The translations under genes and the position numbers were made by a program. From positions 1,364,001-1,428,000 of the forward strand of contig NZ_MODU01000004.1 in assembly GCF_001885075.1 (NCBI RefSeq): a DNA stretch of 64,000 bases. The letters run 5' to 3'. Of this stretch, positions 47,701 through 56,054 are shown piece by piece (position 1 is the stretch's first letter; each line of letters begins with the position of its first letter). The stretch comes from Alteromonas sp. V450. Lineage in GTDB: Bacteria > Pseudomonadota > Gammaproteobacteria > Enterobacterales > Alteromonadaceae. The notes under the pieces are model-generated. The model was not told the origin of the DNA, did not search any database, and saw only the letters and a program-made list of their open reading frames with translations.

Positions 47701-48403
47701 GCGCGAGGGCGTCAAAAAACGCGATAAGCTGTGGGGCCATAGTGTTAATGGCAAACACTATGACACGAGTAGGCAACTTAGTTGATGGATCAGTTGGTAA
47801 ATGACCAGCTTCTAACGCCCCTAAGGTCATTTGATGCAAACGTGCAGGGTGCAAAGGCTGCTCTTTGACCAATATGCGCCAAATTTCGCTTTGCCATATC
47901 TCCATGTCATCGAATACAGCGCGTTCGTTCGCTTCCCATTTAAACAACCAGTCTGGGCGGTACAGTAAGTATTGCTCGTACACGTCGGCCAGAGCGGTAG
48001 CAAGCTGAAGGCGCTGTAACCCTTGCTCTTGTTCACTTCCCGCATTCTGCCAATATCGGTTAACTTGCTCGAAGGCTTCTGCACTCATCAGCGAGCCATC
48101 TTGGAGAATATTGTCGATACGCCATGTCAGTACTTCACGACGATATGGAGATTGCTTGGGTACTTTGTCTTGTCCTAGTACAGTGCGTGCTGTATTCCAC
48201 ATAAAGCGCACTGGTAAAGGGTAATCAATATTCATTGCCACGCCGTGTTCTGTGGCAAGCTGCATGCTAACCCAGTGCTGCATTCCCGGGCTTTCAACCA
48301 AGATGGTTTCTGGCGTAAATACGCCCATGGGCTGCTGACGTAAAAGCGTGGTGAGAAGAAAACTTAAGTGTTCTAATTTATTAGAGGGATATAGCGCAAG
48401 CAA
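44780..48403 (-). CDS. recC: RecBCD exonuclease V gamma subunit
   Basis: The 1207-residue protein matches RecC from its first residues (MLALYPSNKLEHLSFLL and ILVESPGMQHWVSMQLA) to the C-terminus. The VCSMLPMRSIPFKKVCILGLNDSEFPR segment is characteristic. RecC is the chi-recognising, inactive helicase-like subunit of RecBCD. The start is a TTG at 48403 with AAAGGA upstream; the family start supports it. recB overlaps its stop by four bases. A structured element lies 260-380 bp upstream (see 48663-48783). Confidence 0.93.
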   Translation of the reverse strand: MLALYPSNKLEHLSFLLTTLLRQQPMGVFTPETILVESPGMQHWVSMQLATEHGVAMNIDYPLPVRFMWNTARTVLGQDKVPKQSPYRREVLTWRIDNILQDGSLMSAEAFEQVNRYWQNAGSEQEQGLQRLQLATALADVYEQYLLYRPDWLFKWEANERAVFDDMEIWQSEIWRILVKEQPLHPARLHQMTLGALEAGHLPTDPSTKLPTRVIVFAINTMAPQLIAFFDALAQHIDIHIFHLNPSVNYWGEAKSSSEQAKLLRLEGLKKWMEEDQSNPLLGNLGKQGRELFNLLTELDTFEISAFDSPDFEETNENADSDNDRGLLEYIHNDILQAAQPKPLTRALREKDDSVTIMCTHSALREVQVLHDHLLHWLSQDKTRTPSDILVMCPAIENYAPFVDAVFHRVGTKALAGRGQVRLPCTIADRSPMDAEPLIAAFMALLQLPDSRFGVSDIMDYLQLDSVQKRFSVSQDDIEQMVVWLKQAHIHWGLNSAHKTAVSEGVDLDDTYSWWWGIRRLLMGMLAPDSEVIVSDLLTIPDVEGQSALTLGKLIDVVALLGEFAQVLTAPRTAAQWSKALISLRDACFMPIKEQQQSWDLIAKVAADLAARCEEAGYEHELTLRQVRDLLLNRFSSPDAGNHFMTGQVTVCSMLPMRSIPFKKVCILGLNDSEFPRKSSPLGLDLMAGAGRQIGDRSRRLEDRYLFLEAIISTRDSLYLSYQGNDVTNNSERQPSLVLAEFMDMLTNSYALDLSKYSVNAPLHPFSEEGFTGTLPSYETGWLRLADALQKTKLNTDEADNDSTNDADTATLASSSDALSTQSLRLSGIQIARAFKDPLEYFSVQRLGVNLSQSFTLLENSEPFETNALLRYQVLDAIFSSAERIAPEKDDVTQLSYSEKVVTFASLRGDIPNNPVARDEVDMWKEGALALNQAMGPHDAEPKNAHFQGKYITFTSSALLGSDALVELCAGKIDAHRALGFFISQLVFSSSDEATSYSNYPLDIYSCTWEKGETILKKQRFPAYDRETAVRLLLFIEQLYMAVYTAPTPIHLSLFGTFMPGTRNSDTKPVVESVRPEMFNDIMRELLESADGTSETDKAILRQVQHAIDEMCPFTDKGNALASETTNEKHEKAKQAVDQAAALFNTIELQRALTDWQQSSGQFSADMASNPYLHWLFPQGVSWNDVPYLSAFVLLAMVNNASQEEKL

Positions 48404-49037
48404 TCGAAAAATCCTTTGTAGAGCGTGCTTTGAAATACTGTGTAAAGACTGTACAGGTATCGTCGACCTTATAATTTAGTGTATCGCATTGAGCTCAGTA
48501 GTTAAGTTATTTCTCCAAAATTTAGATAAGCAAATGTCTTAAATTAATAAAACAAATACCGGGGGCATGGCGAAAACAATATCCGGAGAGTTCTTAGCGA
48601 CGTGATAGGGGTTATGGCGCAGTAAATGAGTGCAAAGAAGCATGTGAGAGCGTTTTTCAGACAAAAAAAACCCACACAGACCTCAGGACACGAAAAATCT
48701 GTATGGGTAAGGTTTACGGTCTATTCAGTAACAACGTGAATAAGCGTTGCCTGGCGCTCATTCACGTTAGCGCTACTGAGTAGCACTGTTAACAAATTGA
48801 GTTTTGCAGATTAAATGCCAACTTTTTATTCCATAAAATTCAATAACTTGAAAAATACCCAATACTTTAGTTGTAGCGATGCAGTTTTACAGTGGTGCAA
48901 GTGCACCACAAGCATGCACTTAACCGCCGAATTAATACTGAGATAATTCTGATGACAATTAGCGGTTTCTCCTGCAACGTCATTCAAGTACAATTTCCTT
49001 TTTAGAAAACTCAAATAAATTCACGGCAGGAGCACCA
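48404..49037. other. Divergent region between recC and dUTPase gene
   Basis: About 634 bp without a credible gene. It contains the structured element at 48663-48783. The remainder (48404-48662 and 48784-49037) is AT-rich; I see no clear motif there beyond what promoters for the two genes would need. Confidence 0.5.
48663..48783 (-). ncRNA. Candidate minus-strand small RNA or recC leader with terminator
   Basis: On the minus strand, a long hairpin (stems CTATTCAGTA/TACTGAGTAG at 48721-48783 and AACGTGAATAAGCG/CGCTCATTCACGTT at 48733-48768) is followed by a 10-bp terminator stem (48671-48680 with 48698-48707) and a run of eight U (48663-48670 on the plus strand as A). In the inner stem and the terminator stem, the single plus-strand mismatches are C/A and become G-U pairs in the minus RNA; one outer-stem mismatch favours the other strand. 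This fits a terminated RNA of roughly 120 nt or an attenuator for recC. No promoter is identified with confidence. Confidence 0.45.
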
Positions 49038-49691
49038 ATGTTAACCGCGCAACAACTCGCCACTATGCTTTCTCTTCAAGACAAAATGAACGCCAAAGTA
49101 AACCCAGACTGGCTAAATGCTGGTTACGGATACTTACGTGCAGCAATGGTTGAGTCTGTTGAAGCCATTGAACATCACGGCTGGAAATGGTGGAAAGCGC
49201 AGCAGAAAGACTTGCCTCAACTTCAGATGGAATTAGTAGATATTTGGCACTTCGCGCTAAGTGCCTGCATCATCGAGTACAAAGGTAATATTGATGAGTC
49301 TGCGAAAAGTATTGCTTCTGAACTGGCAAGTGGCAACACCCTGGTGACTTTTGATAGCAAGGATTATGACGCGTCAAATCAGTCGCTTCTTGATAACTTA
49401 GAATTAATGACAGGCCTTTGCGCCGCCAAACGCTTTAGCGTTCCACTATTCATGTTTATCGTAAGTCAGTGTGAAATGTCAGCTGACGAACTATACCGAC
49501 AGTACGTAGGTAAAAATGTTCTCAATTTCTTCCGCCAAGATAACGGCTATAAAGAAGGCACTTACGTAAAAGTGTGGGAAGGTCGTGAAGACAACGAGCA
49601 CCTGGTAGAAGTAATGGATTCCCTAGATTTAACTAAGCCTGAGTTTAGCGACTTGGTCTATGAAGGCTTACGCTCTCGTTACCCGGCCTAA
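49038..49691 (+). CDS. All-alpha dimeric dUTP diphosphatase
   Basis: The 217-residue protein is of the all-alpha NTP pyrophosphatase type (dUTPase_2): FRAAMVESVEAIEHHGWKWW-like helix with AMVESVEAIEHHGWKWW, then QMELVDIWHFALS carrying the metal-binding E and D, and the later RVGKNVLNFFRQ-like segment (YVGKNVLNFFRQDNG). It hydrolyses dUTP to dUMP, keeping uracil out of DNA. This dimeric type replaces the trimeric Dut in some bacteria and phages. It is divergent from recC, and both serve DNA integrity. Confidence 0.85.
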   Translation: MLTAQQLATMLSLQDKMNAKVNPDWLNAGYGYLRAAMVESVEAIEHHGWKWWKAQQKDLPQLQMELVDIWHFALSACIIEYKGNIDESAKSIASELASGNTLVTFDSKDYDASNQSLLDNLELMTGLCAAKRFSVPLFMFIVSQCEMSADELYRQYVGKNVLNFFRQDNGYKEGTYVKVWEGREDNEHLVEVMDSLDLTKPEFSDLVYEGLRSRYPA

Positions 49692-49811
49692 TCGGCATTA
49701 CGCCTTGCTTGCACAACAGTGTTTGCGCGTACACAAATAGTGCATGCATGCTGCGGTAACGAAACACCCCCGCTCTACTCTCAACGCGACTGTTTCATTC
49801 CTTTAAAAACA

Positions 49812-49838
49812 AAAAGCTCTGTCTGTGACAGAGCTTTT
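49812..49838. terminator. Bidirectional terminator between dUTPase and acyl-CoA synthetase genes
   Basis: AAAAGCTCTGTC and GACAGAGCTTTT form a 12-bp perfect stem with a TGT loop. A-run and T-run flank it, so it serves both convergent genes. Confidence 0.85.
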
Positions 49839-49874
49839 ACGTTTTTTCATGACAAAATTAATCTAGCGTCAATT

Positions 49875-51554
49875 TTAAGCGTCAACCCAAACTAATTTGT
49901 CGCTATAGCTACCTTGAATGATATCTACAAAGCGGTCTTCTAAAACATGACGTTTTACTTTGAGCGTCGGAGTCAGCAAGTCGTTTTCAATGCTCCATTC
50001 GTTTTTCATAATGACAACGCGATCCATAACTTGATGGCTTTCCAGTTTTGCGTTGATAGCTTCGAATGTTTTCTTAAGGCTTGCTTCAATGCCTGCTTTG
50101 TCTTTTTTCTGCGCTTCTTCACTGAGCACGAGTAAAGCCACTGGCTGAGGCAAATTAGTTCCCGTTACGCAGACTTGCTCAACTATAGGGTTTTCCATGA
50201 ATTTTGCTTCAATCGGCGCAGGCGTAACGTACTTACCTTTCGCAGTCTTAAAGATATCTTTCAAACGCCCCGTTATTTTAACGTAGCCATCTGCATCAAT
50301 TACGCCTTTGTCACCTGTGCGCAGGTAGCCGTCTTCAGTAAAGACCTCTGCGGTTTTTTCTGGCTCTAGGTAGTATTCCAGCATATTGCACGGCGATTTC
50401 ACCTGAATTTCGCCTTCCTCTGAAGTACGAATGTCTACACCGTCGTAAGGCTTACCAATACAACCAATTTTATCATGACGGAAAGGTACACTGCCGGTGC
50501 CATAAGCACTGTTCTCGGTCATTCCCCATCCTTCAGAAATGTAGATGCCGATTTTTGCGAACCATTCAATAACTGCTGGCGCAAGGGGCGCTGAACCGCT
50601 TGCCCACAAACGCGCGTTATTAATGCCTAGGCCGTTGCGTATTTTCTTCGCAACTATTTTGTTTAAAATAGGGATCTTGAGCAAGGTATCGAGTTTCTTC
50701 TGGGGCATTTTCGCTAGCACCCCCATTTGGAACTTGGTCCATAGACGCGGAACAGAGATAAACAAAGTAGGCTGGCAATGACCCACATCTCTTTGAAAAG
50801 TTGCAAGGTCCTCTACAAAATGTACTTTACAGCCACTGTAGTAGCTCGATAATTCTACCAAAACTCGCTCAGTGATATGTGCCAAAGGCAAATAGCTCAT
50901 TGTCCGATCGTTCTCGTTTATGCCAAGCTGATCAAGCGAACGACGAGCAGCCCAGCAGGCCGTATTAAAGCTGTGCACCACTCCCTTTGGTTGCCCCGTA
51001 CTGCCAGAGGTATAAATGATAGTCATCATACTATCCATATCTGGAACCGGTGAATCAGGAATAGGCGCAATATCAATAAACGAATCCCACTGTTGCTTAG
51101 TAGCGATATTTGGGTAGGGAAAGGCAACCGTCATATATTCCGTGGGTATAGACGCCACTTGCTCTGCCGTGTTGTCTAACTTTCCTACGAACAATAATTT
51201 TACGTCTGCATGTTTAAGTACATACTGTACTGTATCCGGTCCCGCTGTTGAGAAAATGGGAACCGAAACATGCCCTGCCATCATGATACCAAGGTCGCTG
51301 ATGAACCACTCTGCACAGTTTTTTGAAAAGATACCTATTCGACTGCCAGCGGGTAAATCCATCTCAAGCAGACGGGCCGCTACTTTGCGTGCCATGACCG
51401 CAACTTGCGCCCATGTGTAATCGTGAAATTCACCATTTATAGGTTGAGTAAGAAATACGTCGTCCCCACGGCTTTTTTCCCAGTGGTATAACATACTCAA
51501 TGGCGATGTTATTACTTCCGTAGTATTTGCGTTTGCTGTCATGTCTAGCGGCAT
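49875..51554 (-). CDS. Long-chain acyl-CoA synthetase (AMP-binding)
   Basis: The 559-residue protein has the AMP-binding P-loop IIYTSGSTGQPKG at about 175-188, YISEGWGMTENSAYG, and the hinge YLRTGDKGVIDADGYVKITGRLKDIFKTAKGKYV. This matches long-chain fatty-acid-CoA ligases of the FadD/FAA type. It activates fatty acids with ATP and CoA at the inner membrane. A PsrA-like palindrome lies 94 bp before the start, suggesting control with other fatty-acid genes. The start is an ATG at 51554. Confidence 0.88.
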   Translation of the reverse strand: MPLDMTANANTTEVITSPLSMLYHWEKSRGDDVFLTQPINGEFHDYTWAQVAVMARKVAARLLEMDLPAGSRIGIFSKNCAEWFISDLGIMMAGHVSVPIFSTAGPDTVQYVLKHADVKLLFVGKLDNTAEQVASIPTEYMTVAFPYPNIATKQQWDSFIDIAPIPDSPVPDMDSMMTIIYTSGSTGQPKGVVHSFNTACWAARRSLDQLGINENDRTMSYLPLAHITERVLVELSSYYSGCKVHFVEDLATFQRDVGHCQPTLFISVPRLWTKFQMGVLAKMPQKKLDTLLKIPILNKIVAKKIRNGLGINNARLWASGSAPLAPAVIEWFAKIGIYISEGWGMTENSAYGTGSVPFRHDKIGCIGKPYDGVDIRTSEEGEIQVKSPCNMLEYYLEPEKTAEVFTEDGYLRTGDKGVIDADGYVKITGRLKDIFKTAKGKYVTPAPIEAKFMENPIVEQVCVTGTNLPQPVALLVLSEEAQKKDKAGIEASLKKTFEAINAKLESHQVMDRVVIMKNEWSIENDLLTPTLKVKRHVLEDRFVDIIQGSYSDKLVWVDA

Positions 51555-51647
51555 AGTTCACTCATATGTTGTTATAATGTAGATCATTTTTACAATGATT
51601 TCACAGACTTCTAATAAGCCTTATTTTTTGATGAATGACAAGCTTTT

Positions 51648-51661
51648 TAAACACGTGTTTA
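51648..51661. promoter_or_regulatory. PsrA-like palindrome upstream of acyl-CoA synthetase gene
   Basis: TAAACACGTGTTTA is a perfect 14-bp palindrome of the AAAC-N4-GTTT type recognised by PsrA, the fatty-acid-responsive TetR repressor of gammaproteobacteria. It is 94 bp upstream of a fatty-acid-activating enzyme. Match by eye. Confidence 0.5.
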
Positions 51662-51759
51662 CATTCAATGCGATGAATAACGTGCTATACAGCCCCAAAT
51701 TTAATTTTCTTATAGTTAGGGCTTTTGTTCTATTATGATCCGCAGACCTAGTGAATATG

Positions 51760-54700
51760 CTACCAATTTTTAAACAGTAAGGGTTTAATATCATTTGCAT
51801 CAGACGGTTTTGCGTAAAAATACCCCTGATGAAAAAAGCATCCTTTTTCTTTTAACGCTTCAACTTGGTCAGCCGTCTCTACACCTTCTGCAATACACGT
51901 CATTTTTAGACTATCCGCCAAACTTATCGTGGTTGCGACCAGCGCTTCATTAGCATTCCCGGGCATCATTTCATTAACGAAACTTTTGTCAATTTTCAGC
52001 ACAGCTAATGGATATCGGCGCAAATAACTCAATGACGAATAACCAGTACCAAAGTCATCCAGTGCCAATACGAATCCTTCCTCTACAAAGCGTTTAATTT
52101 GGCGAAGTGCATTATCACTGTCGTCCATCAAAACACCTTCCGTAATCTCAAATCGAAACGCCGTTTTAGGTAAAGCGAATTCTTCCAACAGCGATAGCAC
52201 ACCGTTTAAGTCAAACTCGGTTTTAAAATGCAATGCTGACAAGTTGATTGAAATGTACCCCTCAAAACCATCTGAGTACCATTCACTCAAGTCTATGGCG
52301 GCATTGCGCATAGCAATGCGTGTAACCTCAATAATGTACTTAAGCTCTTCTAAAATCGGGATAAACTGATCTGGATAAAGGGGCTCTTCGTCTAGCTTTC
52401 CTCTGAGCAACAACTCCACGCCCACCGTTTTTCCAGTACGAGCATCAATAATTGGCTGATAGTGGTTGAAGAAACAATTGCTCGAAAATGCACGCTTAAC
52501 TTTGTTCTCAAGCTTCAGTCGGGATTTTGCGCGCTCATTCATGTCGGCGGTGAAATAGGTAAAGCCACTTAACGCATCTTTTTTAGCTGTGTACATCGCT
52601 ACATCAGCCTGTTTAATAAGCTCTGCAGGTTCTGAGGCATCTTCGGGATAAAACGCGACACCGATAGAGCACGAAACACGAAGTACTTCCTCTGACAAAG
52701 AAATGGGCGTTTCTACAGCTTCAATAATCTGCGCTACAAACGAACTGAGATCGTCATCGCTCGTAACTTCCTCGATGACTATAACAAATTCATCACCGCC
52801 CAAACGCGCCACGGTACCGGCTTCAGCTACCAGATTACGCATTCTATTCGCAACGATGCGCAACAGTTTATCGCCGTAGTCATGTCCTAGACTGTCGTTG
52901 ATTCCCTTGAACCTATCTAGGTCAACAAACATAACCGCCACGCGATGTTCGTTATGCCTTGCTAAGCCTATTGCATGCTCTAGTCGATCTAAAAGCAGAG
53001 TTCGGTTTACCAAGCCTGTTAAGCTGTCATAAGTCGCAATCTTAAGCAGCTTACGTTCGGCGCTTTTCTGCTCAGATATGTCGGATATGACAATTAAGTA
53101 ATGCTCTGGAAGCGCAGATTCGCCGCTGACGGCAGTTATGTCGATTAAGACATCGTAACGTTTGCCATCCGCACCATCAATCACTGCTTCATCTTTCCAA
53201 AAGTCACCGCCTTGCATAGTAGGTAACTTGCTAGATAAATGCCTGTTTAAGCTTGGATACTTTAAATAGAGTCGCTCGAGTTGTTTTGGTAATGGCTCTT
53301 TACTGTTAAAGCCGAAAACCTGCTCAAATGTAGGGTTTGCAGCTACAAGTTGTTTATCTTTATCAAAAATTAAAACCCAATCTCTGGTTTGCCTGAAGGC
53401 ATCGCTGAACAAAATGACTTGCTGCTGTGCTTGTTGCAAGCGGTCCATTTGTTTTCGCCGTGACATGAGATAAGCAATGAATAAGGCACTGATGAAGCAG
53501 GCATACAACGTATACGCTAAAGGAGAGCGCCAAGGTGCATAAGGCATAGACAGAGAAATTTCGGCCGGTATTGTTGTGAAATTAAAACTGCCTGGTGTTG
53601 GAGTAACAGAAAATACGTAATCACCCGGCTCTAAATTGGCGAGCGTTATCTTAGCGTCTTCTGTTAATCCTTCGGTGACAACTTTGGTGCCCCTCAGCAA
53701 TTTAAAATAGTACTTCACTCTTCCCATACCTGACATAGTTAAAGACGAAAACTCAATCGTCAAACCATAGTCTTCGTGCTCTAGGTCAAAGTGCAATCCG
53801 TTGAGGTTACCTAAGGGTTGATTTAGCACCCTATTGTCCGTCGATATCGCAGTGATCGCAGTCTGTTTGCTAAGCAGCACAGAAACGGCCTCGTTCGCCT
53901 CTAACTGTGCGGCTGAAAACACAACAGCCCCACTCGTCGAACCGTAGACAAGACGGCCGTCTGCAAGCTTTAACGCTGCGCCTTGATTAAACTCAGAAAC
54001 ACTGAGCTCTCTACCATAAACAAAATTCTTAATAGTGCCTAACGAGGGTGAATATTTATGCAACCCTTTGTGAGAGCTAAACCAGATGTTGCCATTTTCA
54101 TCTTTCTGAAGCCCATAGACGATATTTGAAAGTAAAATGTTGGTATCGTTTAAGTTATAGAGTGGTTCAAACGTATCAGCATCCACACCAATCAATCCAA
54201 AACCGTTGTGAGCGAGCCAAAGCACGCCAAGATCATCTATCACCCATGAAGAAATCGAGCGCTCGCGCGCGCGCTGCAATTCTGAAAATCGGTACACTAA
54301 TTGATGCTTCATAGAGGAAGGATCTATTAACCAAAGCCCGCCCTCAGTTGCCAAGAATATCCGATTGTTATGGTAACTAGATGTACCTAGAAAGCTCACT
54401 GCAAAGTGCACGTCAAATACACGACGGTCTAGATTGAGTGTATTGATGTGCTTCGTACTCATGTCGTAAACATAAAAATCAGTCTCTCCGACAAAATAAA
54501 GCTTTTCGTCTGCGCTAACAGACAAACCGAAATTATATTGTTCGAAGGGATTGACCGGCACATCATTACTCACCGTTGGTAATGATACTTCTTCTTTCTT
54601 GGGGTTAAATACGCGAATTCCCTCATACGTACTTAATAATAGATTGCCGTCTGGCATGGCATAAATGTAATCGATGGCGCCCTCACCTGGGTAAGCAGCG

Positions 54701-55938
54701 CCATCCTCAATATAAAGAAAAGTGTTTGAAGACTTAGTGTTAAGATCGTAATGATTTAGGCCATTGCTTGTTCCAATCCAAAGCTTACCTTCCGGAGACT
54801 CTTCAAAAGACCACACTACATGAGTAGTTAGGGCTTTTTTGTCAGTAAATCTTTCATTTTGGATTAGAAAAATATCCGCGCTCTTAACGCCAAAATAGAG
54901 TGCACCAGCATATTCTGAACTCAGCCACAAGTTACCCGCCTCGTCTTTTTCAATATCTGCAATTTTTTTGTCTGCTAACTCTGTAAATCCATTGTGTGGA
55001 GCCAAAATGTACTCACTTTCCCATCCGTCTTTTTTTTCAGTGAGAAGGTATAACCCTTTATTCGTGCCCAACCAAAAAGCGTTATCATCTCGTTGGACAA
55101 CTTTCCAAACATTCTGGTCAGTAATAAGCGGTTTAAATTGGTTTGAGGCTTTATCATCAAACGCAGAGAAAAAACCCTTTTTGTCAGTGACAAATGCACC
55201 TTTCACCGTTGAAATCCACACCCGGTCGTTGTTATCTAAAAGTAAGGATTTTGCGTTCGTGTTATCGGAATTCGCAGGTACGTTACCCAGGTAATTTATT
55301 TTTCTGTGTTCACTCAACGGCTCTAAGAGCGATTTAGCATAAACACCATTAGTAGTAGCGATGACTAATACATTGTCTATCGTCATTACTGCCCGAATTG
55401 ATGTTCCATTTTTTAAATCTTCATCAGAAAGGGTCAGTACAGTTTGTAGGTCTTTTGTTGTGATGTCGTAAAGTTGAACTTCTTCAGAGAGCGCTATTAA
55501 AAGTTGGGTGTCGCGGTACCAATGAAAATCTATTCCATGTTGAATATAGTCATCAAAATTTCGATAGGTTGTGGACGGTAATTGCATTACCTCTTGAGTT
55601 GATAGATTTAATTGATATACGCCTCTTCCGTACACACTAAACCATAAGGCTTCATTGCCCTGAAGCGTTATTTTATTAACAAAAGCACCGGTAAAAGCAC
55701 CGTCTGGACCGGATATAGGTTTCGCTCTTACGCCATCCCATCTGACCATACCCTCTTCTGTCGCAATCCATACAAACCCATCTGCACCGAGCTCAATATC
55801 CGTTACAATATCCTGAGGTAGGCCGTTTTTCGTAGATAAAGATTGGAAGACAGGGTTTGATATACGCGGCGACCCAAAAGCCAAGGAACCTTGGTAAAGA
55901 AACAAGAACAACAAGCTGTAGAAGAAATAACGACACAT
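51760..55938 (-). CDS. Membrane sensor with propeller repeats, PAS, GGDEF and EAL domains
   Basis: The 1392-residue protein has a signal peptide, then about 700 residues of two-component-propeller (Reg_prop) repeats such as GFVWIATEEGMVRWDG and NIWFSSHKGLHKYS, a Y_Y_Y-type domain, a membrane helix at about 803-824, and a cytoplasmic PAS domain. GGDEF (RLGGDEFVIVI near 1047) and EAL (VELLLRG near 1174, with DDFGTGYSSLSYL near 1296) follow. Both cyclic-di-GMP motifs look active; the EAL motif keeps E-x-L-x-R. It should sense a periplasmic or extracellular signal, perhaps a polysaccharide, and turn over cyclic di-GMP. It stands alone. Confidence 0.9.
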   Translation of the reverse strand: MCRYFFYSLLFLFLYQGSLAFGSPRISNPVFQSLSTKNGLPQDIVTDIELGADGFVWIATEEGMVRWDGVRAKPISGPDGAFTGAFVNKITLQGNEALWFSVYGRGVYQLNLSTQEVMQLPSTTYRNFDDYIQHGIDFHWYRDTQLLIALSEEVQLYDITTKDLQTVLTLSDEDLKNGTSIRAVMTIDNVLVIATTNGVYAKSLLEPLSEHRKINYLGNVPANSDNTNAKSLLLDNNDRVWISTVKGAFVTDKKGFFSAFDDKASNQFKPLITDQNVWKVVQRDDNAFWLGTNKGLYLLTEKKDGWESEYILAPHNGFTELADKKIADIEKDEAGNLWLSSEYAGALYFGVKSADIFLIQNERFTDKKALTTHVVWSFEESPEGKLWIGTSNGLNHYDLNTKSSNTFLYIEDGAAYPGEGAIDYIYAMPDGNLLLSTYEGIRVFNPKKEEVSLPTVSNDVPVNPFEQYNFGLSVSADEKLYFVGETDFYVYDMSTKHINTLNLDRRVFDVHFAVSFLGTSSYHNNRIFLATEGGLWLIDPSSMKHQLVYRFSELQRARERSISSWVIDDLGVLWLAHNGFGLIGVDADTFEPLYNLNDTNILLSNIVYGLQKDENGNIWFSSHKGLHKYSPSLGTIKNFVYGRELSVSEFNQGAALKLADGRLVYGSTSGAVVFSAAQLEANEAVSVLLSKQTAITAISTDNRVLNQPLGNLNGLHFDLEHEDYGLTIEFSSLTMSGMGRVKYYFKLLRGTKVVTEGLTEDAKITLANLEPGDYVFSVTPTPGSFNFTTIPAEISLSMPYAPWRSPLAYTLYACFISALFIAYLMSRRKQMDRLQQAQQQVILFSDAFRQTRDWVLIFDKDKQLVAANPTFEQVFGFNSKEPLPKQLERLYLKYPSLNRHLSSKLPTMQGGDFWKDEAVIDGADGKRYDVLIDITAVSGESALPEHYLIVISDISEQKSAERKLLKIATYDSLTGLVNRTLLLDRLEHAIGLARHNEHRVAVMFVDLDRFKGINDSLGHDYGDKLLRIVANRMRNLVAEAGTVARLGGDEFVIVIEEVTSDDDLSSFVAQIIEAVETPISLSEEVLRVSCSIGVAFYPEDASEPAELIKQADVAMYTAKKDALSGFTYFTADMNERAKSRLKLENKVKRAFSSNCFFNHYQPIIDARTGKTVGVELLLRGKLDEEPLYPDQFIPILEELKYIIEVTRIAMRNAAIDLSEWYSDGFEGYISINLSALHFKTEFDLNGVLSLLEEFALPKTAFRFEITEGVLMDDSDNALRQIKRFVEEGFVLALDDFGTGYSSLSYLRRYPLAVLKIDKSFVNEMMPGNANEALVATTISLADSLKMTCIAEGVETADQVEALKEKGCFFHQGYFYAKPSDANDIKPLLFKNW

Positions 55939-56054
55939 ATCGCAAAGGCCACTGCACGATAATTTTTATTATGCCGTTGAGTGTATCAGATTGTTTACCG
56001 AAAGTGCATATACCTGCTCATTTACCAAACATTGAAGCATAGTGATGCACTCGC

